64,000 nt of DNA from Cereibacter sphaeroides (GCA_003243455.1 QFQS01000001.1:1860001-1924000); one strand, 5' to 3'; counted from the first letter of the stretch, positions 35,316 through 44,420 are shown. The notes: a model not told the origin generated them from the letters alone. Made by a program: numbers and translations.

Positions 35316-37568
35316 ATGAGCACCCTTCCCACCAAGGCGCAGATCCTGCAATGGATTGCCGACAATCCCACCCTGACGGCCAAGCGCGACATCGCCAAGG
35401 CCTTCGGCATCCGTGACGCCGCGCGGATCGAGCTGAAGCGGCTGCTGCGAGAGCTGGAAGAGGACGGCAGCCTGCAGAAACGCAAGCGCAGCTATCGCGA
35501 TGCCGAAGCGCTGCCCCCGGTCAGCATCCTGTCCCTTTTGCCGCCCGACCGGAACGGCGATCAATGGGCGAAACCGATGGAATGGACAGGTGAAGGCGCC
35601 GAGCCGCGCATCCTGTTCCTGCCGCGCGCCGCCGATGCGCCGGTGGCCGAAGGCGACCGTATCCTGGCCCGCCTGACGGAGGTGAAGGGAGAGGCGCATC
35701 ACTATGAGGCGCGGCTGATCCGCAAGATCGGGGCCAACCCGATCCGCCTTCTGGGCATTTTCCGCGCCAGTGCCGAGGGCGGGCGGATCGTGCCTATAGA
35801 CAAGGGCGCCGACAAGGAATGGCGCGTGGGCCGCGACGCGACCCAAGGCGCGCGCGACGGCGAGCTGGTCGAGGCGGAACAGGCCGGACCGAAACGCCTT
35901 GGCCTGCCACAGGCGCGGATCGTGGCACGGCTGGGCGACCCTTCCGCGCCGAAAGCCGTCTCGCTGATCGCCATCCACCAGCACGGCATCCCCGACCATT
36001 TCCCGGATGCCGCCATTGCCGAGGCTGATGCGGCGAAACCCGCCACGGCGCGCGACCGCGAGGATCTGCGCGACCTGCCGCTGGTCACCATCGACCCTTC
36101 GGACGCCCGCGACCATGACGACGCGGTATTCGCCGAGGCCGATACCGACCCGGCCAATCGCGGCGGCCATATCGTCTGGGTCGCCATTGCCGACGTTGCT
36201 TACTATGTCCGCCCCGGATCGGCGCTGGACCGAGAGGCGCGAAAACGTGGCAACTCGACCTATTTCCCCGACCGCGTCGTGCCGATGCTGCCCGACCGGC
36301 TGTCGGGCGACCTTTGCTCGCTGCACGAAGGGCTGGTGCGGCCCGTGCTGGCCGTTCGGATGGTGCTGGACGCGGGCGGGCGCAAGGTAAGCCACCGCTT
36401 CGTCCGCGGGTTAATGCGCTCCGCCGCCTCGCTGGAATATGCCGAGGTGCAGGAGGCGATCGACGGTCGCCCCAATGACAAGTGCGGCCCGCTGATGGAG
36501 AGCGTCATCAAGCCGCTCTACGCCGCCTATGCCGCCGCCGCCCGGGCGCGGGAGGTGCGCCAGCCTCTGGACCTTGACCTGCCAGAACGCAAGATCGTGC
36601 TGGACGACGCGGGCAAGGTCACATCGGTCGCCTTCCGCGAGCGCCTCGACGCGCACCGGCTGATCGAGGAGTTCATGATCCTCGCCAACGTCGCCGCCGC
36701 CGAGGAACTGATCGCGCGTCGTCAGCCGCTGGTGTTCCGGGTGCATGAAGAGCCGAGCCCGGAGAAGATCGAGGCATTGCGCGAGGTGGCGCAGGCATCG
36801 GGCTTTACGCTGGCCAAGGGTCAGGTGCTGAAAACCTCGCAATTGAACCGCCTGCTGGCCGAGGCGGAGGGGTCCGATTTCGACGAGCTGATGAACATCA
36901 CCACCCTGCGGTCCATGACGCAGGCCTATTACCACCCGCAGAACTTTGGCCATTTCGGGCTGGCGCTGGCGAACTACGCGCATTTCACCTCGCCCATCCG
37001 CCGCTATGCCGACCTGATCGTGCACCGCGCACTGATCGCCGCGCACGGCTGGGGCAAGGACGGGCTGACCGCGCAGGACATCGAGATGCTGGAGGATACC
37101 GCCAAGCTGATCTCGGACGCCGAGCGCCGCAGCATGGCGGCCGAGCGCGATACGACCGACCGCTATCTGGCGGCCTATCTGTCCGACCGGATCGGTGCCG
37201 AGTTCACCGGTCGGGTGTCGGGTGTGCAGAAATTCGGCCTGTTCGTGAAGCTGGATGAGACCGGGGCGGATGGTCTGGTGCCTATCCGCGAGGTCGGGCG
37301 GGAGTATTTCCACTACGACCCGAACACCCAGACGCTGATGGGATCGGACACCGGCCTGACCATCGGCGTCGGCGTCCGCGTGAAGGTGCGGCTGGCCGAG
37401 GCGGTGCCGGTCACAGGTGGTCTGCTACTGGAACTGATCGAGATCGAGGGACGGAACATGCCCGCAGGCGCCCGCGCGACGCGGGGCCGGTTCAAGCCGA
37501 AACGGCCCGGCAAGGCCAAGGCGCGGGATGCGAAGCTGGCGCGCAAGGTCGTGCGTCGGCGCAAGTGA
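35316..37568 (+). CDS. rnr: Ribonuclease R
   Basis: 750 aa 3'-5' exoribonuclease that degrades structured RNA. Order: N-terminal winged helix (residues ~5-60), cold-shock OB region, RNB catalytic domain (LVTIDPSDARDHDDAVFAE with the Mg-binding Asp cluster; NYAHFTSPIRRYADLIVHR), S1 domain (EFTGRVSGVQKFGLFVKLDETGADG) and a basic tail (FKPKRPGKAKARDAK and KVVRRRK). Start ATG 35316 is preferred over GTG 35310. A hairpin with the GGATATTTGA motif follows the stop. Confidence 0.96.
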   Translation: MSTLPTKAQILQWIADNPTLTAKRDIAKAFGIRDAARIELKRLLRELEEDGSLQKRKRSYRDAEALPPVSILSLLPPDRNGDQWAKPMEWTGEGAEPRILFLPRAADAPVAEGDRILARLTEVKGEAHHYEARLIRKIGANPIRLLGIFRASAEGGRIVPIDKGADKEWRVGRDATQGARDGELVEAEQAGPKRLGLPQARIVARLGDPSAPKAVSLIAIHQHGIPDHFPDAAIAEADAAKPATARDREDLRDLPLVTIDPSDARDHDDAVFAEADTDPANRGGHIVWVAIADVAYYVRPGSALDREARKRGNSTYFPDRVVPMLPDRLSGDLCSLHEGLVRPVLAVRMVLDAGGRKVSHRFVRGLMRSAASLEYAEVQEAIDGRPNDKCGPLMESVIKPLYAAYAAAARAREVRQPLDLDLPERKIVLDDAGKVTSVAFRERLDAHRLIEEFMILANVAAAEELIARRQPLVFRVHEEPSPEKIEALREVAQASGFTLAKGQVLKTSQLNRLLAEAEGSDFDELMNITTLRSMTQAYYHPQNFGHFGLALANYAHFTSPIRRYADLIVHRALIAAHGWGKDGLTAQDIEMLEDTAKLISDAERRSMAAERDTTDRYLAAYLSDRIGAEFTGRVSGVQKFGLFVKLDETGADGLVPIREVGREYFHYDPNTQTLMGSDTGLTIGVGVRVKVRLAEAVPVTGGLLLELIEIEGRNMPAGARATRGRFKPKRPGKAKARDAKLARKVVRRRK

Positions 37569-37574
37569 CGGGGC

Positions 37575-37622
37575 GGGGGCCGTCTGCCCCCGTGCCCCCG
37601 AGGATATTTGAGAACAGAAGAA
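37575..37622 (+). repeat. Hairpin plus CCCCCG-GGATATTTGA motif, copy 1
   Basis: GGGGGC (37575-37580), CGTCT loop, GCCCCC (37586-37591), then GTGCCCCCGAGGATATTTGA and GAACAGAAGAAG. A near-identical arrangement occurs on the minus strand at 52981-53035. It directly follows rnr and may terminate it, although the hairpin lacks a T-run. I associate such motifs with Rhodobacterales intergenic regions, but cannot verify this here. Confidence 0.7.
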
Positions 37623-37638
37623 GCGGGGCGAAGTCTTC

Positions 37639-38748
37639 GTGCAGGGTGATTTCGAGGATTGGATTGCCGGATTTCGGGATCGCGCATTGGCGGCGGGGAT
37701 CGGAGCGAGTGTGCTCGACCGCAGCCTTGTGGATGTTCAGCCAGACCCTCAGGTGATCACGCGGGACCGCAACCAGACCGAGGTGGTGCTGACGCCGGGC
37801 GCCTATCTGGCGCGTGTGGTGTCAGAGGCGCGGATCGAAGCCGGACGGGCGGCGCTTGTCGAGAGGCGCGAGTTGCTTGCACGGATCGGGGCGGCCTATG
37901 GCGTGCCTCCCGAGGTGCTGGTGGCGATCTGGGGGATCGAATCCTCCTATGGCACCAATCGCGGACATTGCCCGGTGATTGCGGCGCTGGTGACGCTGGC
38001 CCATGACGGTCGCCGCGCTGCGTTGTTCGAGCGGGAGTTGCTTGCCGCTCTTCGGGTGATCGAAACGGGTGAGGTCGCACCGGAGGCGATGCGCGGCAGC
38101 TGGGCCGGGGCGATGGGGCATACGCAGTTCATGCCGTCCTCCTGGCTGGCCCATGCAGTTGATTTCGACGGCGACGGGCGGCGGGATATCTGGGGCGACG
38201 ACCCGACCGATGCGCTGGCCTCGGCAGCGGCCTATCTGGCGAAGCACGGCTGGCGGACGGATCAGCCCTGGGGACAGGAGGTGGTGCTACCCGGGGGTTA
38301 TACGCATGAGGATGACGGTCAGGCACTGCCCCTTGCAGATTGGTCAAACGCCGGAGTGCGGCCAGTTGAGGGCCGCACGCTGTCCGATGAAACCGAAGCT
38401 GAACTGTTCCTGCCCGCTGGGGCGGCAGGTCCGGCCTTCCTGCGTTTTGCGAACTTCGACGTGCTGCGGCTATACAACGCCTCGGATTCCTACGTCCTTG
38501 CTGTCGGGCATCTCGCAGACCGGATCGCGGGTCGTGCACCTATCCATGCCATATGGCCTGAAGGGCGTGCGCTGACGCGCGACGAATGGATGGCGTTGCA
38601 GCGCGGGCTGGCGCAGGCGGGCTTCGATCCGGGCACGGCGGACGGCATCCCCGGCCCGCAGACCCGTCGCGCGCTGCGCGCCTTTCAGCGCAGCATCGGC
38701 CTCGCGGCGGATGACCATGCGACGCCCGACCTGCTTGCGCTCCTTTAG
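37639..38748 (+). CDS. MltB-family lytic murein transglycosylase with PG-binding domain
   Basis: 369 aa. The catalytic domain (SLT_2/MltB type) has VAIWGIESSYGTNRG with the catalytic Glu, then GSWAGAMGHTQFMPSSW and DFDGDGRRDIWGDDPTDALASAAAYL. The C-terminus is a peptidoglycan_binding_1 domain (ALQRGLAQAGFDPGTADGIPGPQTRRALRAFQ). The enzyme cleaves glycan strands to 1,6-anhydro-MurNAc in the periplasm. The GTG start at 37639 yields no signal peptide, so the true start or export route is uncertain. Its stop overlaps the convergent znuB stop by 4 bp. Confidence 0.9.
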   Translation: MQGDFEDWIAGFRDRALAAGIGASVLDRSLVDVQPDPQVITRDRNQTEVVLTPGAYLARVVSEARIEAGRAALVERRELLARIGAAYGVPPEVLVAIWGIESSYGTNRGHCPVIAALVTLAHDGRRAALFERELLAALRVIETGEVAPEAMRGSWAGAMGHTQFMPSSWLAHAVDFDGDGRRDIWGDDPTDALASAAAYLAKHGWRTDQPWGQEVVLPGGYTHEDDGQALPLADWSNAGVRPVEGRTLSDETEAELFLPAGAAGPAFLRFANFDVLRLYNASDSYVLAVGHLADRIAGRAPIHAIWPEGRALTRDEWMALQRGLAQAGFDPGTADGIPGPQTRRALRAFQRSIGLAADDHATPDLLALL

Positions 38749-39536
38749 GCGCGCCGCAACCGACCAAGCGAGGCGGAGAGCGCGAAGATCACGGCGGCAC
38801 AGGCGATGATCGACGGCCCCGCCGGCGTGTCGGCATGAAGCGACAGCTGCAGCCCAAGCAGGCTCGCCACCGCCCCGATCCCGATGGCAAGCCCCGCCAT
38901 CGCCTCGGGCGTGCGTGCAAGGCCGCGCGCAGCGGCGGCGGGGATGATCAGCAGCGCGGCGATCAGCAGCGCACCCACAACTTTCAGCGCGACCGCCACG
39001 ACTACGGCGAGCGCCAGCGTCAGCACCAACCGCTCCCGATCCGGGTTCAGGCCTGCCGCATGGGCCAGATCCTCGCTCAGCGTCGCGGTCAGAAGCGCCG
39101 ACCAGCGCCACCACAGCAGCGCCGCCACCAGCGCGGCCCCGCCCCAGATGAAGACCAGATCGCCGCGCGACACGGTCAGGATATCGCCGAACAGCCAGGA
39201 CGACAGATCGGTGCGCACCCCATGCACGAAGCTGATCGCAACAAGCCCGAAGGCCAGCGCGGAATGCGCCAGCACCCCTAGCGTCGTATCCATCGCCCAC
39301 CCCCGCGCGGCCAGAGTCGCGACCGTCACGGCCATCAGCAGCGCCACGGCCAGCGTCCCAAGCCCCACGGGCAGGTCGAAAGCCAGCGCAAGCGCCACGC
39401 CCAGGATCGCCGCATGGGCGGTCGCGTCACCGAAATAGGCCATCCGCCGCCAGACCACGAAGGAACCGAGCGGCCCGGTGGCAAGCGACAACCCGACCCC
39501 GGCAAGCCCGGCGCGCGCAAGGAAATCATCAAGCAT
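38745..39536 (-). CDS. znuB: High-affinity zinc ABC importer permease
   Basis: 263 aa ABC-3 family permease with seven to eight hydrophobic helices. Family segments are GPLGSFVVWRRMAYFGDATAHAAILG, GVLAHSALAFGLV, LFGDILTVSRGD and VVGALLIAALLIIPAAAARGLA. ATG 39536 is chosen because it overlaps the end of znuC by 8 bp; the longer frame runs back across the His-rich tail of znuC. Third gene of the zur-znuC-znuB operon. Confidence 0.94.
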   Translation of the reverse strand: MLDDFLARAGLAGVGLSLATGPLGSFVVWRRMAYFGDATAHAAILGVALALAFDLPVGLGTLAVALLMAVTVATLAARGWAMDTTLGVLAHSALAFGLVAISFVHGVRTDLSSWLFGDILTVSRGDLVFIWGGAALVAALLWWRWSALLTATLSEDLAHAAGLNPDRERLVLTLALAVVVAVALKVVGALLIAALLIIPAAAARGLARTPEAMAGLAIGIGAVASLLGLQLSLHADTPAGPSIIACAAVIFALSASLGRLRRA

Positions 39537-40284
39537 GGTTGTGGTCCGCGTGGTTGTGGTGATGGTCGTGCGGACCGGCATGGTCGTGGTCGTGGACATG
39601 CTGGTACAGCGCCAGCGCGCCTTGCGTGCCAAGCCCGAACAACGCGCGGTATTCCGGCGCGTTCGCCACCACTTTCGGGCTGCCTTCGCAGCAGACATGG
39701 CCGTTCAGGCAGATCACCCGGTCCGATGCCGCCATGACCACGTGCAGGTCATGGCTGACCATCAGCACCGCCATCCCCGTCTCTCGCCGCACCTCTTCTA
39801 CGAGGCGATAAAACCCAGCCTCTCCCGGCTGGTCCAGCCCCTGCGTCGGCTCGTCCAGCACCAGCAGTTCCGGACGGGCAAGCAAAGCGCGGGCCAGAAG
39901 CACGCGCTGGAACTGGCCGCCGGACAGGCCGGTCATCTGCCGCTCCGCCACCTCGGGCAGCCCCACCCGAGCCAGCGCAGCTTCCGTCGCCTGTGCTGTC
40001 TGGCGGACGGGCAGCGACAGGAACCGCTTGACCGTGATCGGCAGGGTCGGGTCTATATGCAGCCGCTGCGGCACATAGCCGATGCGCAGCCCGTCTCGCC
40101 GCGTCACCCGGCCCTCGGCCAAGGGCACGATGCCCAGCAGGGCGCGCAGAAGCGTGGATTTGCCCGACCCGTTCGGACCGACCAGCGTGACGATCTCGCC
40201 CGGATCGACACGTATCGTTATGTCATGCAGCACCTCTGCCCCACCAAAGCGGACGCAGGCATGTTCAGCGGAGATCAGGCTCAT
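39529..40284 (-). CDS. znuC: Zinc ABC importer ATPase with His-rich tail
   Basis: 251 aa ABC ATPase: Walker A LVGPNGSGKST, signature LSGGQFQRV, Walker B LLVLDEPTQGLD and switch His in VSHDLHVV. The C-terminal ~25 residues are about half His and Asp (HVHDHDHAGPHDHHH), a likely cytoplasmic zinc-binding tail. ATG 40284 overlaps the zur stop (ATGA). The tail is notable because the paired binding protein lacks the His-rich loop usual in ZnuA. Confidence 0.94.
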   Translation of the reverse strand: MSLISAEHACVRFGGAEVLHDITIRVDPGEIVTLVGPNGSGKSTLLRALLGIVPLAEGRVTRRDGLRIGYVPQRLHIDPTLPITVKRFLSLPVRQTAQATEAALARVGLPEVAERQMTGLSGGQFQRVLLARALLARPELLVLDEPTQGLDQPGEAGFYRLVEEVRRETGMAVLMVSHDLHVVMAASDRVICLNGHVCCEGSPKVVANAPEYRALFGLGTQGALALYQHVHDHDHAGPHDHHHNHADHNHA

Positions 40285-40769
40285 GTGGCCTCCCGGCAGG
40301 CAGGACACAGGCCCAGCGCCTCGATATTGCTGCGCTCGATGACGAAGCCCACGGCGCTTGCCGCCTGATCCAGAGCGGCGCGCACAGGGGCGGCCTGTGT
40401 CTCGGCCACGACATTGCATTTGCGGCAGATCAGGAAGGCGGGCGCATGCGCTTCGCCGGGATGCATGCAGGCGGCAAAGGCGTTCAGCCGCTGGATGCGG
40501 TGCACAAAGCCTTGTTCGACCAGGAAATCAAGCGCGCGATAGGCTACCGGAGGCTGGTTCCCGAACCCCTCGCCCGCCAGCCGTTGCAATACGTCATAGG
40601 CACCCAGCGCCCGGTGTTCCTCCAGAAGAATCTCCAGCACCCGGCGGCGCACCGGGGTCAGGCGCGCTCCGCTTGCGTCGGCCAGTGCATCGGCCCGGGC
40701 AAGGACATTGCCGCAGCAGTCGGAATGGTCGTGATGCGCGAAGGCCCGCGCGTCGTTTTCGGAAGGCAT
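40281..40769 (-). CDS. zur: Zinc uptake regulator Zur (Fur family)
   Basis: 162 aa Fur-family repressor. The winged helix covers residues ~30-95 (LTPVRRRVLEILLEEHRALGAYDVL, PPVAYRALDFLVEQGFVHRI). The dimerisation/metal part has LNAFAACMHPGEAHAPAFLICRKC and a final LCPACREAT, giving the structural zinc CxxC pairs. An N-terminal HHDHSDCC may add a metal site. It is the first gene of the zur-znuC-znuB operon, divergent from znuA, and so likely autoregulates through the operator at 40787-40801. Confidence 0.94.
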   Translation of the reverse strand: MPSENDARAFAHHDHSDCCGNVLARADALADASGARLTPVRRRVLEILLEEHRALGAYDVLQRLAGEGFGNQPPVAYRALDFLVEQGFVHRIQRLNAFAACMHPGEAHAPAFLICRKCNVVAETQAAPVRAALDQAASAVGFVIERSNIEALGLCPACREAT

Positions 40770-40780
40770 TCATAAAGCCC

Positions 40781-40808
40781 TTGACGTGTTATGATATTAC
40801 ATACGATA
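40781..40808. promoter_or_regulatory. Candidate znuA promoter with Zur-box-like dyad
   Basis: The 69-bp gap between zur and znuA contains TTGACG (40781-40786), then TGTTATGATATTACA (40787-40801), then TACGAT/ACGATA as a possible -10. The 15-mer is AT-rich and partly dyadic (TGT..ACA, TTAT..ATTA) and resembles the known Zur core TGTTATANTATAACA, filling the spacer between -35 and -10. Its position between divergent zinc genes is the main support. Confidence 0.6.
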
Positions 40809-40838
40809 CCACCCTGCCCGCAGCAAGAGGAGTTCCAG

Positions 40839-41708
40839 ATGCGTCGGTTTCCTTTCCTCGCCGGTCTTGCACTTATCGCCCTGCCCGTGCCTTTGCTGGC
40901 CGAAGTGCCGCGTGTGGTGGTCGATTTCGGGCCTGTTCAGTCGCTTGTCGCGCAGGTCATGGGCGATCTCGGCCAGCCGCAGGTACTGCTGGCGGCAGGC
41001 GCCGATCCGCATGATTTCCAGATGAAACCCTCTCAGGCGCGGGCACTGGCCGAGGCGGAACTTGTGTTCTGGGTCGGGCCGGACCTGATGCCCGCGATGT
41101 CCGATGCGATCACCGCGCTGGGGAATGAAGAAAACGTCGTGGCGCTGCTTGAGGATGGCGGAGGCGAGATCCGCCTTTACCCAGAGGGCGGCATCGACCC
41201 GCATGCCTGGCTTGACCCCGACAACGCCGAAGCCTGGCTTGGCGCCATTGCCGAAGAGTTGTCGAACAAGGATCCCGAAAACGCGGACACCTACGCGGCT
41301 AACGCCATCGCAGCTCAGGCGACCATCCGCGATCTGGATACCGAGTTGCAGACAGCGCTCGAGCCGGTACGCGACAAGCCCTTCGTCGTGTTCCACGATG
41401 CCATGGGTTATTTCACCGACCATTTCGGGCTGACCCCGGCGGGGGCCATCGAACTGGGCGATGCCTCGGCCCCAAGCGCCGCGCAACTGGACGAAATCCG
41501 CGAGGCGATCCGGCAGACCAATGCCGTCTGCGTCTTTCCCGAGGCGGGCCGCGATCCGAAGTTCGTGGCGACGGTGGTCGAGGGTAGCGCCGCCCGCACC
41601 GGTCAGCCGCAGGATATCGAGGGCATCACCCTGCCACAGGGTCCGGGGCAATACGCAGCCCTGATGCGGGGCATTGCTGCTACGCTGACGGAGTGTCTGG
41701 GTCAGTAG
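40839..41708 (+). CDS. znuA: Periplasmic zinc-binding protein
   Basis: 289 aa cluster A-I solute-binding protein with a signal peptide (FPFLAGLALIALPVPLLAE). Zinc ligands are in GADPHDFQMKP, IDPHAWLDP, FVVFHDAMGYF and the Asp/Glu near FPEAGRDPKF. The flexible His-rich loop found in most ZnuA proteins is missing: LEDGGGEIRLYPEGGIDPH leads straight into the second ligand. AGAGGAG 7 nt upstream supports ATG 40839. Divergent from zur. Confidence 0.94.
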   Translation: MRRFPFLAGLALIALPVPLLAEVPRVVVDFGPVQSLVAQVMGDLGQPQVLLAAGADPHDFQMKPSQARALAEAELVFWVGPDLMPAMSDAITALGNEENVVALLEDGGGEIRLYPEGGIDPHAWLDPDNAEAWLGAIAEELSNKDPENADTYAANAIAAQATIRDLDTELQTALEPVRDKPFVVFHDAMGYFTDHFGLTPAGAIELGDASAPSAAQLDEIREAIRQTNAVCVFPEAGRDPKFVATVVEGSAARTGQPQDIEGITLPQGPGQYAALMRGIAATLTECLGQ

Positions 41709-41736
41709 GGCGTAAATTCAAACGCCGAACCCAAGA

Positions 41737-41947
41737 CCGGGCGGGATCAGAAACGCGACCCGCGTTTCCCCGCCCGCAGCACCACGCCGCCCCAAGACCG
41801 CTCGTGCCAAGAGATCACAGAGGCCAGCGCCTGCCCCGGCGGGCGAGAAGCGCCCGCCATGGGCGGGGCGGGCGCTGGCCGGTGGCTTTGGGCCACCGGC
41901 GGGTGCAACTCAGATGGCACTGCATGGCGAAGGCGATGGCCTTCGCC
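41737..41947 (+). repeat. Dispersed ~210 bp hairpin-rich repeat, copy C
   Basis: Begins CCGGGCGGGATCAGAAACGC and ends GATGGCCTTCGCC. Internal dyads match those of copy B on the other strand (GGCGAAGGC/GCCTTCGCC, GCCGGTGGC/GCCACCGGC). It occupies most of the 326-bp gap between znuA and galM; no gene is credible here. A short open frame in the repeat is preserved between copies B and C but looks incidental. Confidence 0.85.
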
Positions 41948-42034
41948 AGATGAGCGGAGTTTGGCAAGCAACCCCACCTTGACCCCGCGCATGCTTTGCG
42001 CGAACCCTGCCCGCGATCACGCGAGGAGAGTTTC

Positions 42035-43024
42035 ATGGCGGCGAATATCCGGGACTTCGGCATGGGGCAGGACGGGATCCGCGTCGATGCAATCCACCTT
42101 GGCTCCGACGGGCTGAGCGTGACCGTCCTGACGCGCGGCGCGGTGCTGCAGGATGTGCGGCTGTCCGGCATCCCCTATTCGCTGACGCTCGGCGGCGACA
42201 GCCTGGCCGCCTATGAAGGACCCATGGCCTATTTCGGCGCGCTCGTCGGCCCCGTGGCCAACCGCATCGCGGGTGCCAAGGCCGAAATCGCAGGCAAGGA
42301 ATACCGCTTTCCCGCGAACGAAGGCACGACCGTCCTGCATGGAGGACCCAGGGGGATGCACAGCCGCCACTGGACGGTCGAAGAGGCTGGGGCAGACCAC
42401 GCGCGGATGCGCCTAGACCTTGCCAATGGCGACAGCGGCTTTCCCGGCAATCGCGGTATCGTCGCAGATTGGCGCGTAACGGGCGCGGCGCTGACGCTGA
42501 CCCTTACCGCCACGACCGACGCGCCCACGCTCATCAACCTCGCCAACCACAGCTACTGGAACCTCGACGGCACGACCGATACCGCAGGTCATAACCTTTG
42601 CATCGCCGCCGACCATTATCTGCCGGTAAACGATAAGGTGCTGCCCAGCGGTGAAATCCGTCCCGTGGCGGGTGCCTTCGATCTGCGGCAGGGTCATGCC
42701 CTGACGGGCACCGAGGATTACGACCACAACTTCTGCCTCGCCACCGCCCCCCGCGCACTGACCGAGGTCTTGACCCTGACCGGCAAGACCGGCGTCCAGA
42801 TGCGATTCGCCACCACCGAGCCGGGCGTGCAGGTCTACGACGGGCGGCGCCTTGCCACCGCCCCCTTCGCGGGTCACGCGGGCCAGCCCTACGGCCCCCA
42901 CGCGGGCGTCGCCATCGAGGCGCAGCACTGGCCCGACGCGCCGAACCACCCGGACTTTCCGGCGATCGCCCTCAATCCCGGCCAGGCCTACCGGCAGGAA
43001 ACGCGATGGAGCTTCGCGCGATGA
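42035..43024 (+). CDS. galM: Aldose 1-epimerase (galactose mutarotase)
   Basis: 329 aa. Conserved segments are GALVGPVANRIAGAK, VLHGGPRGMHSRHW, LANHSYWNLDG with the catalytic His, EDYDHNF, TTEPGVQVYDGR and GVAIEAQHWPDAPNHP with the catalytic Glu. It interconverts alpha and beta anomers of hexoses. GAGGAGAG 5 nt upstream supports ATG 42035. Convergent with the next gene with no gap. No other sugar gene is adjacent. Confidence 0.93.
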   Translation: MAANIRDFGMGQDGIRVDAIHLGSDGLSVTVLTRGAVLQDVRLSGIPYSLTLGGDSLAAYEGPMAYFGALVGPVANRIAGAKAEIAGKEYRFPANEGTTVLHGGPRGMHSRHWTVEEAGADHARMRLDLANGDSGFPGNRGIVADWRVTGAALTLTLTATTDAPTLINLANHSYWNLDGTTDTAGHNLCIAADHYLPVNDKVLPSGEIRPVAGAFDLRQGHALTGTEDYDHNFCLATAPRALTEVLTLTGKTGVQMRFATTEPGVQVYDGRRLATAPFAGHAGQPYGPHAGVAIEAQHWPDAPNHPDFPAIALNPGQAYRQETRWSFAR

Positions 43025-44245
43025 TCATGCCGCCGCCCGCCGCGCGATGATATCCGCAAGGAACTCCGCATCACGCCCTACATGGGGCAGCGTGCTCGAC
43101 CCAAAGGTGTGCATCCAGTAAAGGCCAAGGAAATAGACCCCCGGCCAATCCGCAACGCCCCGCCGATGCACCGGTGCGCCGGTGCCGTCAAACAGCGGCA
43201 ACTGCACCCAGCGGAAGTCATGCCCATAGCCGATAGCCCAGATGACCACGCCTATGCCCGCGTCTTTCAGCCTCAGGCTGTCCGTCTCGGCGATGGTTTC
43301 GAATGGCGGGGGCGCAGGCGGTGCGGGCTCCAACGGCTCGTCCATCTGTTCGGCCAACGCATCCGCAGCGGCGGTGAACTCTCGCAGCGCCGCATCGGCC
43401 TCGGCAAGACGTATGTTCGCATCGCGCTGAACCAGCAGTGTGCCGTTCCGGCATCCCCCGATCCGGCCCATCAGGGTAACGCCCGCCAAGCCCAAAAGCC
43501 ATGGCGACAGGTCATGGCCTCCGCCCGCGCCGGTAAAGACAGCCCGTGACGGGGGCGCGGCACCGGGAAGCGAGTCGATCGTCACATCGAACCGGCCCAA
43601 CCGCTCCAGCCACCAGATCAGGTCGCGACTGCGATAGCGGCGCGGCACTGCCCTGTGCCGCCCAAGGCTCAGGTAGACACGTCGCCCCGCGCGCAGCAGA
43701 TCCTCGGCGATCTGCGACCCTGACGCAGCACTGCCCACCACCAGAACAGCACCTTCCGGCAAGGCATCCGGCCTGCGATAGCTGGCCGCGTCGATCTGAT
43801 GCACATCGGCCGGGATCGCTGCCGCATAGTCGGGGATCAGACTGCGGTGATAGGCCCCGGTCGCAATAACCACCTGCCGCGCGGTCATTGCCCCCTCAGT
43901 CGTCTCCAGCGCAAAGCCTTCCGGCGCCGCCCGCAATGTCTGAACCTCGATCCTCGCCCTGACCGGTGCGGCAATCCAGGCCGCGTAGTCCTCGATGAAC
44001 TTCAGTATCTCCGTACGAGAGGCAAAGCCATCCGGTTCGTCACCGGGGAATACCATGCCCGGCAAGGAAACCCACCAGTTCGGCATCTGGAACATAAGCG
44101 AGTCCCATCGCTCGCTACGCCAGCGCTCGGCCAGCCGATGACGCTCCAGTATGACATGCGCCAGATTGCGCCGCGACAGATGATAGCTCATCGCGAGCGC
44201 CGCCTGACCGCCGCCGACGATCACCGTGTCATGATGCTCTGCCAT
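43025..44245 (-). CDS. CzcO-type FAD/NAD(P)-binding monooxygenase-like protein
   Basis: 406 aa. FAD motif TVIVGGGQAALAMSYHL at the start, then RHRLAERWRSERWDSLMFQMPNWW, and a second Rossmann motif VLVVGSAASGSQIAEDLL near residue 160. ATGAYH and WAIGYGHDF are the usual flavin-monooxygenase connecting motifs. It belongs to the YUCCA/CzcO-like group of flavin oxidoreductases; substrate unknown. ATG 44245 starts the Rossmann fold; a longer frame upstream runs into the promoter of the divergent amidohydrolase. Confidence 0.88.
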   Translation of the reverse strand: MAEHHDTVIVGGGQAALAMSYHLSRRNLAHVILERHRLAERWRSERWDSLMFQMPNWWVSLPGMVFPGDEPDGFASRTEILKFIEDYAAWIAAPVRARIEVQTLRAAPEGFALETTEGAMTARQVVIATGAYHRSLIPDYAAAIPADVHQIDAASYRRPDALPEGAVLVVGSAASGSQIAEDLLRAGRRVYLSLGRHRAVPRRYRSRDLIWWLERLGRFDVTIDSLPGAAPPSRAVFTGAGGGHDLSPWLLGLAGVTLMGRIGGCRNGTLLVQRDANIRLAEADAALREFTAAADALAEQMDEPLEPAPPAPPPFETIAETDSLRLKDAGIGVVIWAIGYGHDFRWVQLPLFDGTGAPVHRRGVADWPGVYFLGLYWMHTFGSSTLPHVGRDAEFLADIIARRAAA

Positions 44246-44420
44246 GCGGATCGACCTCGCGTGCAAATGAGTGCAACGCCCGTCCGGGGCGATCCTACAC
44301 GAAAACGGCGGCCTTTCGAAGCGACCTGCCAAGGCGGGGTCAAGCCAGGCGGGGTGATTACAAGCCTGCCCGCCGCTGATAGCCTCGTGCCAGTTACACA
44401 CGCGCGCCCGGGGGGAAATC

